Of a stretch of DNA of 7,461 bases, positions 1 through 6,395 are shown piece after piece. The DNA is taken from positions 1-7,461 of the forward strand of contig JAKFXJ010000320.1 in assembly GCA_021731425.1 (NCBI GenBank). The letters are read 5' to 3'. The stretch is from Limnohabitans sp. GTDB lineage: Bacteria > Pseudomonadota > Gammaproteobacteria > Burkholderiales > Burkholderiaceae_C. A program made the position numbers and the translations under genes. The first letter of the stretch is position 1; the number at the start of each line of letters is the position of its first letter. Under the pieces are notes generated by a model. The model was not told the origin of the DNA. It did no database searches and was given only the letters and a program-made list of their open reading frames with translations.

Positions 1-2339
1 GGCGTGGGCTCTGGCACCTCGGGCAGCGGCAAGGGCATTTGCTCGGCTGTGCCCTGACGCTGAGCGCGCTGCGCCAGGATGTTCTGGATCGCCCAGGCCA
101 TCGCCGCCACTTCGGAGTCGTGCCACATCGGCACGCGGGTGCCGTCTTCGCGCACTTTGTAGCCGCCACGCACAGGGCCACGGTCCCAGGCCACTTTGCG
201 CATGTCCGACAAGGCCCGCTCCAGAAAACCACCGCGCGCGGCCAGTGACAGCAAACGCATGCTGGCCGTGATCCACTGCTGCGACTCGCCGCTTTGCCCC
301 ACCGGCATGAAAAACTCGATGGCGCGGTCCACCGTGCCCAAGCCCTCGCCACGCGAGACCGGCAAAAACGACACGACCAGGTACAGCGACTTGGCGCCTT
401 CGCTGGTCCAGTACTCGATTTTTTCGGCCACCGCATCCAGCGCACCGTTGGGGCGGCTTTCGATCACGGTGCGCATCGGGTCTGTGGTGGCGGCAGCAGG
501 CACCTCGGCTTTGGCGGTGGCGGGTGATGGCGTGAGTTCCAGCACCGATCCCAAAATGGCATTGGGTCGGTAAGTGGCCAGGCCCTTCAGGCCCGAGCGC
601 CAGGCCTGCAGGTACAGGCCCTTGAACTCTTGGTAAGGGTAATCGGCAGGCACGTTCACCGTTTTTGAGATCGCGGTGTCCACAAAGGGCTGCACGGCTT
701 GCATCATGGCGATGTGCTCGTTGGCGCTCATGTCCATGGCGCCCACAAAAGCCGGTGGCAACTGGGTGGTGTCGCCGCCCAGCATTTTGTAGAGACGCCA
801 GGCGTGGTCTTGCACTTCGTATTCGCTGCGCGTGCCATCGGCCTCGCGCTTTTTGCGGGTGTAAGTCCACGAAAATGCGGGCTCGATACCGTTGGATGCG
901 TTATCGGCAAAAGCCAGACTCACCGTGCCGGTGGGCGCAATCGACAGCAAATGGCTGTTGCGGATGCCGTGAGCCCGGATGTCGGCCTTCAGCGCTTCGG
1001 GCAGGCGGCTGGCAAAGGTGCCATCGGCCAGGTAAGCGTCGGGATCGAACAACTCAAACGCGCCCTTCTCACGGGCCAGTGCCACCGAAGCGGTGTAGGC
1101 GGCATCGCGCATGCAGCGTGCGATTTTTTGCGCCATCTCGCGGCCCTCGGCGGCGTTGTAGCGCAGGCCCAGCATCACCAGGGCATCACCCAGCCCGGTG
1201 AAGCCCACGCCAATGCGGCGCTTGATGCGGGCTTCTTCTTGCTGCTCGGGCAAGGGCCAATGGGTCAGGTCCAGTACGTTGTCCAAAGCGCGCACCTGCA
1301 GGGCCACACTTTGCGCGAAGGCTTCAAAATCGAACTCGGCAGGCCCGCCATGGTCAAAAGGCCGACGCACAAAACGCGGCAAGATGACCGGCCCCAAATC
1401 GCAGCAGCCATAAGGCGGCAAGGGTTGTTCGCCGCAGGGATTCGTAGCGCTGATCGACTCGATCGCACGCAGGTTGTTGTCGCGGTTGATTTGATCGAGA
1501 AACAAAATGCCCGGCTCGGCAAAGTCGTAGGCTGAGCGCATGATGGCGTCCCACAGGTCTTGCGCGGGCAGACTCTGATAGACCCATTGGCCGTCTTCGC
1601 GCTGGTGCGCACCCTGGTCAATCAAATCCTGCCCGGGGTGTGCGGCGTGCACCAGATCCCAGCTGCGGCCTTGATGCACCGCTTCGATGAAAGCATCGCT
1701 CACGCCAACCGACACGTTGAAATTGTTCCAGCGCCCCGGCGTGCGCTTGGCGGTGATGAACTCGATCACGTCCGGGTGGTCGATGCGCAGCACGCCCATT
1801 TGGGCGCCGCGCCGGGCGCCTGCGCTTTCCACCGTGGCGCAGGACTGATCAAAAACATTGATGTAGCTGCATGGCCCCGACGCCGTGGAGGCCGTGCCCT
1901 TGACCCGCGCTCCTTTGGGCCGGATGCGCGAAAAGTCATAGCCGACGCCACCGCCTCGGCGCATGGTTTCAGCCGCTTCTCGCAGTGCCTCGTAAATGCC
2001 GGGGTAGCCGCCCTCATCACGACCCTGAATGCAATCGCCCACGGGCTGCACAAAACAGTTGATCAAGGTGGCCTGGATACCGGTGCCCGCTGCACTCATG
2101 ATGCGGCCTGCACCAATCGCTCCCGCGTCCAGATTGCACCGGAATTTTTGCTCGTATTCGGGACGCAGCTCGGGTTTTTCAACGCTGGCCAGAGCACGCG
2201 CCACGCGGTCGAACAACTTACTGGCGCTGCTTTCGTCGGCCTTGAGGTATTTTTCTTTCAGCACATCAGTGCTGATGGGCTGCGCGGCCATGAGGGGCAA
2301 GATGGCAGACAACTGAGGGTCTTCAGCGGGGCGGTTCAT
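1..2339 (-). CDS. nrdJ: Adenosylcobalamin-dependent (class II) ribonucleotide reductase, 3' end outside window
   Basis: Reduces ribonucleotides to deoxyribonucleotides in the cytoplasm using a thiyl radical made by coenzyme B12, so it needs no oxygen and no separate radical subunit. The frame is open for 779 codons from the ATG at 2339 to the left edge. Seen: the first redox cysteine C95 (INCF); the glycine-rich GGGVGYDFS at 129-137; the finger-loop motif NPCGE at 300-304, where C302 is the expected thiyl-radical cysteine flanked by N300 and E304; C313, eleven residues on, the usual partner of C95; and PTGT at 469-472. From about residue 622 the protein continues into a C-terminal extension typical of bacterial NrdJ. 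The usual Cys-rich tail (CPxCG type) would lie beyond the window. There is no N-terminal ATP-cone. The start is supported by AAGGA nine bases upstream. Family assignment is very secure; substrate level (di- or triphosphate) is not shown by the sequence. Confidence 0.96.
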   Translation of the reverse strand, partial: MNRPAEDPQLSAILPLMAAQPISTDVLKEKYLKADESSASKLFDRVARALASVEKPELRPEYEQKFRCNLDAGAIGAGRIMSAAGTGIQATLINCFVQPVGDCIQGRDEGGYPGIYEALREAAETMRRGGGVGYDFSRIRPKGARVKGTASTASGPCSYINVFDQSCATVESAGARRGAQMGVLRIDHPDVIEFITAKRTPGRWNNFNVSVGVSDAFIEAVHQGRSWDLVHAAHPGQDLIDQGAHQREDGQWVYQSLPAQDLWDAIMRSAYDFAEPGILFLDQINRDNNLRAIESISATNPCGEQPLPPYGCCDLGPVILPRFVRRPFDHGGPAEFDFEAFAQSVALQVRALDNVLDLTHWPLPEQQEEARIKRRIGVGFTGLGDALVMLGLRYNAAEGREMAQKIARCMRDAAYTASVALAREKGAFELFDPDAYLADGTFASRLPEALKADIRAHGIRNSHLLSIAPTGTVSLAFADNASNGIEPAFSWTYTRKKREADGTRSEYEVQDHAWRLYKMLGGDTTQLPPAFVGAMDMSANEHIAMMQAVQPFVDTAISKTVNVPADYPYQEFKGLYLQAWRSGLKGLATYRPNAILGSVLELTPSPATAKAEVPAAATTDPMRTVIESRPNGALDAVAEKIEYWTSEGAKSLYLVVSFLPVSRGEGLGTVDRAIEFFMPVGQSGESQQWITASMRLLSLAARGGFLERALSDMRKVAWDRGPVRGGYKVREDGTRVPMWHDSEVAAMAWAIQNILAQRAQRQGTAEQMPLPLPEVPEPT

Positions 2340-2348
2340 TCAGGGTGA

Positions 2349-2353
2349 TCCTT
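2349..2353 (-). promoter_or_regulatory. Ribosome binding site of nrdJ
   Basis: AAGGA on the minus strand, nine bases before the ATG at 2339. It fixes the nrdJ start. Confidence 0.6.
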
Positions 2354-2416
2354 GGAAGTTTGGAGGGGTTCGGTGGGCTTGCAAAGTCTGCTGGCCGATC
2401 TCACTGGCAGGTTATC

Positions 2417-2431
2417 GACCCTCAGCGGGTC
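2417..2431. repeat. Short perfect inverted repeat between acyl-CoA dehydrogenase gene and nrdJ
   Basis: GACCC-TCAGC-GGGTC forms a 5-bp stem with a 5-base loop in the 179-bp gap between the two minus-strand genes (2340-2518). No T-tract follows on the minus strand, so it is a poor intrinsic terminator. It could be a small leader hairpin, an operator or chance. I see no convincing sigma-70 promoter, NrdR box or B12 riboswitch core elsewhere in this gap. Confidence 0.25.
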
Positions 2432-2518
2432 TGGATTTGCCTTGCGTCAAACAGCGCTGCATCAAGGCCTTTTCGGTACGCCAGCCCACAGACAAATTCG
2501 TCATATCAGGCCACCCCA

Positions 2519-3838
2519 TCAAGCCGACAGATGCGGCACTGCGCGCATTTGCTCGGGCGTGGTGAAGTAGGCCGCGGTCTGCCCCAGACGCTCACGCGCC
2601 TTGTGCAGCTCATGCCGGGCCAGGGTGCGCAGATGCACTTCATCAGGGCCGTCCATCAAGTGCATGGCACGCCCCCAAGTCCAGAAATAAGCCAGCGGGG
2701 TGTCGGGCGACAAACCCATGGCACCAAACACCTGCATGGCACGGTCCACCACGCGGGTTTGCAGCCGGGCCGACACCACCTTGATGGCCGAGACCTGGGC
2801 TCGCAGCTCGGCGGCAGGCGCGTCGCCCCGGTCCAGCAGCCAGGCGGTCTTGAGCACCAAAAGTCGCGCCTGATCGATCTCCAGGCGCGACTCGGCCAGC
2901 CAGTCCTGCACATTGGATTGGTCGGACAAATGCTTGCCAAATGCGGTGCGCTCCAGTGCGCGCTCGGTCGCCATTTCCAGTGCCAACTCGCATTGGCCAA
3001 TGGTGCGCATGCAGTGGTGCACCCGCCCCGGCCCCAGGCGCGCCTGCGCCATGGCAAAGCCTTGGCCCCAACCGCCAAGCAAATGGTCTTTGGGGATGCG
3101 CACCTGGCGAAACACGATCTCGCAATGCCCTTCGGGTGCCAGGTGGTGCACCACCGGAATGTTGCGCAGCACCTGCACGCCCGGCGTGCCCATGGGCACC
3201 AGCACCATGCTGTGCTGGTGGTGCGCGGCTTGCTCTGGCGGCCATTGCACATCTGCTGCGGCCAGCCCGGAGGGTCCTTCGTTTTTGCACACGACGATCA
3301 GCAGCTGGCAATGCGGGTGCGCCGCGCCGGTGATGAACCACTTGCGCCCATTGAGCACCCAGTCGCCGCCGTCCGAGCGCAGCGTGGTTTGCAAATTGGT
3401 CGGATCAGACGAGGCCACATCGGGTTCGGACATGGCAAAAGCCGAGCGGATCTGGCCATGCAGCAAGGGTTCCAGCCAGCGCACGCGCTGCGCTGGACTG
3501 GCAAAGCGGTGCAAGAGTTCCATGTTGCCGCTGTCGGGCGCATTGCAATTGAACACCTCAGCCGCCCAAGGCAATCGGCCCATGGTTTCGGCCAGAGGAG
3601 CGTAATCCAGATGGCTCAGGCCCGTTCCGGGCTCATCCGGCTTCAAGCAGGGCAGAAACAAATTCCACAGTCCCTCTTCTTGCGCCAGCGCCTGCAGGTC
3701 CGCCATGAAGGGCGGCGGGAACTCGCTGTTTTTCACCGACTGGTGCCACGCTGCGTTGTAGGGCAAGAGGTAGCGGTCCATGAAAGCTTGCAGACGCTGA
3801 TGCCAGTGCTGCGCTTGAGGAGACGGCGAAAAATCCAT
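2519..3838 (-). CDS. Acyl-CoA dehydrogenase, ACAD10/11-like subfamily
   Basis: FAD flavoenzyme predicted to insert the alpha-beta double bond into an acyl-CoA, passing electrons to electron-transfer flavoprotein; cytoplasmic. The product is 439 aa, a normal length. The N-terminal helical domain is followed by the FAD/substrate motif AFAMSEPDVASSDPT starting near residue 134 and by WFITGA at 167-172. LGPGRVHHCMR and ERTAFGKHL mark the C-terminal helical domain. In the C-terminal motif DGPDEVH, the position of the usual catalytic Glu (YEGT in medium-chain enzymes) is Asp396, as is characteristic of ACAD10/11-like proteins. An upstream in-frame ATG at 3943 would add 35 residues, but the ATG at 3838 has GGAG seven bases upstream and begins where family members begin, so it is preferred. 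The gene lies upstream of nrdJ on the same strand and diverges from the ric operon. Substrate chain length cannot be told; ACAD10/11 relatives act on long, branched or hydroxylated acyl-CoAs. Confidence 0.92.
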   Translation of the reverse strand: MDFSPSPQAQHWHQRLQAFMDRYLLPYNAAWHQSVKNSEFPPPFMADLQALAQEEGLWNLFLPCLKPDEPGTGLSHLDYAPLAETMGRLPWAAEVFNCNAPDSGNMELLHRFASPAQRVRWLEPLLHGQIRSAFAMSEPDVASSDPTNLQTTLRSDGGDWVLNGRKWFITGAAHPHCQLLIVVCKNEGPSGLAAADVQWPPEQAAHHQHSMVLVPMGTPGVQVLRNIPVVHHLAPEGHCEIVFRQVRIPKDHLLGGWGQGFAMAQARLGPGRVHHCMRTIGQCELALEMATERALERTAFGKHLSDQSNVQDWLAESRLEIDQARLLVLKTAWLLDRGDAPAAELRAQVSAIKVVSARLQTRVVDRAMQVFGAMGLSPDTPLAYFWTWGRAMHLMDGPDEVHLRTLARHELHKARERLGQTAAYFTTPEQMRAVPHLSA

Positions 3839-3845
3839 GGAATTA

Positions 3846-3850
3846 CTCCA
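3846..3850 (-). promoter_or_regulatory. Ribosome binding site of the acyl-CoA dehydrogenase gene
   Basis: TGGAG on the minus strand, seven bases from the ATG at 3838. It decides between this start and the in-frame ATG at 3943, which has no comparable site. Confidence 0.65.
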
Positions 3851-3865
3851 GACAGAACCTACAGC

Positions 3866-3882
3866 GTGCCCCAACCGGGCAC
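3866..3882. repeat. Perfect inverted repeat in the acyl-CoA dehydrogenase leader
   Basis: GTGCCC-CAACC-GGGCAC has 6-bp arms and a 5-base spacer. It ends 28 bases upstream of the dehydrogenase ATG, where it would lie in the 5' leader of the minus-strand mRNA or overlap its promoter. It could be an operator for a local regulator or an mRNA hairpin. No partner regulator is encoded in the window. Confidence 0.35.
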
Positions 3883-3931
3883 AAAGCGCCATCGTTCTTT
3901 GGTGGGATGCAAAGACCTGAAAGTCAACAAG

Positions 3932-3974
3932 GTGAATATTCACATGAAATGAATCTTATCTGATAATAGATTCA
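3932..3974. promoter_or_regulatory. Candidate operator: two TGAAT/ATTCA inverted repeats in the ric promoter
   Basis: Box 1 is the perfect 12-bp palindrome GTGAATATTCAC at 3932-3943, overlapping the proposed -35. Box 2 is TGAATCT (3950-3956) paired with AGATTCA (3968-3974), 7-bp arms with an 11-base spacer that contains the proposed -10. The spacer also holds TTATCTGATAA, itself palindromic. The placement suits a repressor blocking RNA polymerase. ric/ytfE genes are commonly under NsrR or FNR-type control, but these boxes do not match the enterobacterial NsrR consensus or a TTGAT-N4-ATCAA FNR/Dnr site well, so the regulator is left unnamed. Confidence 0.5.
3939..3967 (+). promoter_or_regulatory. 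Predicted sigma-70-type promoter of the ric operon
   Basis: TTCACA at 3939-3944 (five of six to TTGACA), a 17-base spacer, then GATAAT at 3962-3967 (five of six to TATAAT). It lies in a conspicuously AT-rich stretch just upstream of the ric ribosome binding site and is embedded in the inverted-repeat boxes. A start of transcription near 3973-3976 would give a leader of roughly 30 bases. Confidence 0.5.
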
Positions 3975-3991
3975 CCAAAAATAAATTTTTA

Positions 3992-3996
3992 AAGGA
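3992..3996 (+). promoter_or_regulatory. Ribosome binding site of ric
   Basis: AAGGA, six bases before the ATG at 4003, within an A-rich leader. A strong site that supports this start. Confidence 0.7.
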
Positions 3997-4002
3997 AAAC
4001 AC

Positions 4003-4701
4003 ATGACACCAGTTGCAGTCCAGAACACCGCCCAGCCTGCAAGCCAGGCCCAACAAAGCATCGGCTCGCTGGCGATGCAGATCCCCGGGGCCACCGCCAT
4101 CTTCCGCAAATTCAAGCTCGACTTTTGCTGCGGCGGTCAACAGCCTCTGGCCAAAGCCTGCGAGGACAAAGGCCTGAACACCGAAGAAGTGCTGCAAGCC
4201 CTGAACGCATTGCAGTGCAGCGACGAGCTGCCCCCTGCCCCCTCGGCCAGCGATTTGGTGGACCACATCTTGCAGCGCTACCACGAGGTGCACCGCCAGC
4301 AACTGCCCGAGCTCATCCGCATGGCCCGCCGTGTCGAGGCCGTGCACCGTGATCACCCCCAAGTGCCGCACGGGCTGGCCGACCAGCTCGAAACTATGGA
4401 ACAGGAACTGCTGGAACACATGGCCAAGGAAGAACAGATCTTGTTCCCGCTGCTCAAGCAAGGCGGCCACCCGATGGTGGTGCACCCGATTGGCATGATG
4501 CGCCACGAACATGTGAGCCACGGGGCCCAGCTGGAACAACTGGCCGAGTTGACCACCCAGCACCAGCCACCCGCCGGTGCCTGCAACACCTGGCAGGCGC
4601 TTTATGCAGGCACCGCCCGCTTGACCGAAGACCTGATCGAGCACATCCACCTTGAGAACAACCTGCTGTTCCCGGCCTTTGAAGGCCAGGCGCAGCACTG
4701 A
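4003..4701 (+). CDS. ric: Di-iron Fe-S cluster repair protein, RIC/YtfE/ScdA family
   Basis: Predicted cytoplasmic di-iron protein that restores iron-sulfur clusters damaged by nitric oxide or oxidants. The 232-aa product is close to the E. coli YtfE length (about 220). Residues about 20-70 are the ScdA N-terminal domain with the signature FKLDFCCGG (C42, C43). Residues about 84-226 form a hemerythrin-like four-helix domain. Aligned by spacing to YtfE, all seven iron ligands are present: H94, H115, H139, E143, H170, H214 and E218, with EEQILFP and LENNLLFP as supporting motifs. The first ~18 residues (Gln/Ala-rich) are a variable extension. The gene follows a promoter with palindromic boxes and is the first of two genes; the flavoprotein ATG comes three bases after its stop. 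The intact ligand set argues that it is functional. It could also be called ytfE, dnrN or scdA. Confidence 0.95.
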   Translation: MTPVAVQNTAQPASQAQQSIGSLAMQIPGATAIFRKFKLDFCCGGQQPLAKACEDKGLNTEEVLQALNALQCSDELPPAPSASDLVDHILQRYHEVHRQQLPELIRMARRVEAVHRDHPQVPHGLADQLETMEQELLEHMAKEEQILFPLLKQGGHPMVVHPIGMMRHEHVSHGAQLEQLAELTTQHQPPAGACNTWQALYAGTARLTEDLIEHIHLENNLLFPAFEGQAQH

Positions 4702-4704
4702 GCC

Positions 4705-5931
4705 ATGGCGACGAACCTGGGCCTGCACCCTGAGACAGCCTCATGGCTGCCCATGACCGAGGCTGCCGGTCTGAAGCCTCTGCGCATACGCGGCAAGACC
4801 TTGCTGCCCATCGTGCAAGGCGGCATGGGCGTGGGCGTGTCGGCTTCCGGTCTGGCTTCGGCCGTGGCCCGACTGGGCGGCATGGGTACCATCTCGTCGG
4901 TGGACCTGCGCCGCCGCCATGCGGACCTGATGGTGCAAACCGCGCATCTGGACAAAGAGCCGGATGCAGGCGAACGCATCAACGCAGCCAACCTGATCGC
5001 GCTGGACCGCGAAATCTGCGCCGCACGCGAAGCGGCGCAAGGCCGCGGCTGGATAGCCGTCAACGTGATGAAGGCCCTCAGCGCCTACGAAGCCTATGTG
5101 CGGCAAGCCCTGCACAGCGGTGCCGATGCCCTGGTGGTGGGTGCAGGCCTGCCGCTGGACTTGCCCGATCTGGCCCGCGATCACCCCGATGTGGCGCTGA
5201 TTCCGATCTTGTCGGACGCCCGTGGTGTGCAGTTGCTGGTGCGCAAGTGGGAAAAGAAAGGCCGCCTGCCCGATGCCGTCGTCATCGAAAACCCGCGTCT
5301 GGCCGGTGGCCATCTGGGTGCGGCCAAGGTGGCCGACCTGAGCGATGCGCGTTTTGACTTCGAAGTGGTGCTGCCGCAGGTGCGCGAATTCTTTCGCCAG
5401 GCCGGGTACGAGCGCGACATCCCCTTGATTGCGGCGGGCGGCATCGGCTGCCATGCCGACATCGTGCGACTGCAAGGCCTGGGCGCTGCAGGCGTGCAGC
5501 TGGGCACCGCCTTTGCCGTGACCGAAGAATGCGACGCGTCCGCCGTCTTCAAACGCATCCTGGCGCAAGCCGGGCCGCAAGATCTGGTCGAATTCACCAG
5601 CGTGGCCGGTTTGCCCGCCCGTGCCGTGCGCACGCCCTGGCTGGAAAAATACCTGCGCATCCTGCCGGTGTTGCAAGAGCGCGCCCACCCCAAGGCCAAA
5701 TGCAATATGTCGTTTGATTGCCTGCAAACCTGCGGCTTGCGCGATGGCATTTCGGGCATCGGCCAGTTCTGCATCGACCAGCAGTTGGGGCACGCCATGG
5801 CGGGTGACGCTGATCGCGGCCTGTTCTTCCGGGGGGCCGGTCGCCTGCCCTTTGGCGAACAAATCCGTGGAGTGGCCGACCTGGTGCATCACCTTCTCAC
5901 GCCAAGATTAGCCATTTCAAATGAGACTTGA
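4705..5931 (+). CDS. Nitronate monooxygenase-like NAD(P)H-dependent flavin oxidoreductase
   Basis: FMN-dependent TIM-barrel protein of the nitronate monooxygenase / 2-nitropropane dioxygenase family, 408 aa, cytoplasmic. Seen: the N-terminal FMN loop QGGMGVGVS (38-46), the strand motif VNVM (119-122), GAGLP (146-150), AGGHLG (200-205) whose H203 sits where the family's catalytic base is found, and the phosphate-binding AAGGIG (243-248) with GVQLGTAF (263-270). The C-terminal ~75 residues carry four cysteines, C333, C339, C343 and C356 (spacing CX5CX3CX12C), then a GLFFRGAG segment. A related Cys-bearing tail occurs in a long-form subgroup that includes clostridial homologues. The start at 4705 has only a weak ribosome site and is probably coupled to ric termination three bases upstream; Met17 at 4753 is an alternative. 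True activity could be nitronate oxidation or another flavin reductase reaction. Cotranscription with ric suggests a role in nitrosative or nitro-compound stress. Confidence 0.88.
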   Translation: MATNLGLHPETASWLPMTEAAGLKPLRIRGKTLLPIVQGGMGVGVSASGLASAVARLGGMGTISSVDLRRRHADLMVQTAHLDKEPDAGERINAANLIALDREICAAREAAQGRGWIAVNVMKALSAYEAYVRQALHSGADALVVGAGLPLDLPDLARDHPDVALIPILSDARGVQLLVRKWEKKGRLPDAVVIENPRLAGGHLGAAKVADLSDARFDFEVVLPQVREFFRQAGYERDIPLIAAGGIGCHADIVRLQGLGAAGVQLGTAFAVTEECDASAVFKRILAQAGPQDLVEFTSVAGLPARAVRTPWLEKYLRILPVLQERAHPKAKCNMSFDCLQTCGLRDGISGIGQFCIDQQLGHAMAGDADRGLFFRGAGRLPFGEQIRGVADLVHHLLTPRLAISNET

Positions 5932-5968
5932 ATCAATTGCCAAGAGCACAACAGCCGTTCAAAAGACT

Positions 5969-6271
5969 TTATGAAATTTTAATCAAAAGACGCAAGTGAT
6001 CAGTAACTAGAACCTGATCGTCTACATTGACAACGTGCAAATTTGTCCCGTAGGCTTCAAATACCCGGTGCCCCATCTGGTAGCCCGGGTTTTCAACGAC
6101 TACGTCATCACCTGGATTGACAAGCAAACGCGCTCACAGATCGAGAGCTTGCGAAGAGCCGTTGACAATCATCAATTGCTCGACCGAGCACGACAGCCCC
6201 CGCGTTTGGCACAGGCGGGCTTGCAGGGCCTTGCACAACCCCTGATTGCCACGAGGGTCCTCGTATTCGAG
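5969..6271 (-). pseudogene. Remnant of a MocR/PdxR-type regulator (aminotransferase-like domain)
   Basis: Read on the minus strand from 6271, one continuous frame begins LEYEDPRGNQGL, then LCQTRGLSCSVEQ, NGSSQALDL, a TGA stop at 6134-6136, and then ARLLVNPGDDVVVENPGYQM. These match in order the start of the fold-type I aminotransferase domain of MocR-family GntR regulators (YxDPxG, RGLxCSxxQ, GSQQALDL, ARLLxxPGDxVxVExPGY). The homology fades in the segment VVNVDDQVL before a TAA at 5969-5971. Missing are the N-terminal winged-helix DNA-binding domain and most of the aminotransferase domain, including the PLP lysine. With an internal stop and both ends lost, it is a pseudogene. It could instead derive from a free-standing aminotransferase, but the motif wording is MocR-like. 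The intact ancestor probably regulated a neighbouring gene, perhaps the Rieske remnant beside it. Confidence 0.8.
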
Positions 6272-6273
6272 CC

Positions 6274-6395
6274 GGTGACAGTGTCAGATGCGGCTATCAC
6301 GGACCTTTGTTCAATGCACAGGGCAAGTGGACCGAAAACTCCTGGAATGCCCCCCCACACCTAAAGCATGCGTAAGAAATATCCACAGGCAGTCA
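6274..6395 (+). pseudogene. Remnant of a Rieske-type oxygenase [2Fe-2S] domain, frameshifted
   Basis: The plus-strand frame from 6274 reads GDSVRCGYHGPLFNAQGKW. The CxxH part (C and H codons at 6289 and 6298) followed by G-x-x-F-x-x-x-G is the second iron-ligand motif of Rieske ring-hydroxylating or VanA-like oxygenases. The frame continues TENSWNAP and stops at 6373. If it is shifted within the seven-C run at 6350-6356, it continues PTPKACVR, which resembles the family segment after the cluster (P-x-KAxVR-x-YPV). The first CxH ligand motif and the whole catalytic domain are absent. The 5' end abuts the MocR remnant at about 6270, and the 3' end fades before the phage-like stretch. Short length makes this less certain than the MocR call; the right boundary is approximate. 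Confidence 0.55.

Noticed and set aside
699..2348. Plus-strand open frames of 278 and 262 codons
   Set aside because: Both are antisense to nrdJ, whose open frame spans the whole stretch with catalytic motifs in order.
2340..2518. Cobalamin riboswitch before nrdJ
   Set aside because: Phrases such as CCTGCCAGTGAG on the minus strand recall the B12 box, but the order and the surrounding conserved elements do not fit.
2345..3952. 535-codon plus-strand open frame
   Set aside because: It is antisense to the acyl-CoA dehydrogenase, whose family motifs are unmistakable. The plus-strand translation is His/Gln/Arg-rich with no recognisable domain; a GC-bias shadow.
3940..4728. 262-codon minus-strand open frame
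   Set aside because: Antisense to ric, which keeps all seven iron ligands; no domain recognisable in the antisense product.
4741..5892. 383-codon minus-strand open frame
   Set aside because: Antisense to the flavoprotein gene with its complete FMN motifs; low-complexity His/Gln-rich translation.
5998..6019. Inverted repeat GATCAG-N10-CTGATC as a terminator for the ric operon
   Set aside because: It falls within the decayed MocR coding sequence, has a weak stem and no following T-tract; probably chance.
6172..6360. 62-codon minus-strand open frame
   Set aside because: It lies in a different frame from the MocR homology and has no recognisable content.
6035..6364. 109-codon plus-strand open frame
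   Set aside because: Its opposite strand over 5985-6271 carries clear MocR motifs, and its 3' part overlaps the Rieske-like frame in another phase; the translation itself resembles nothing.
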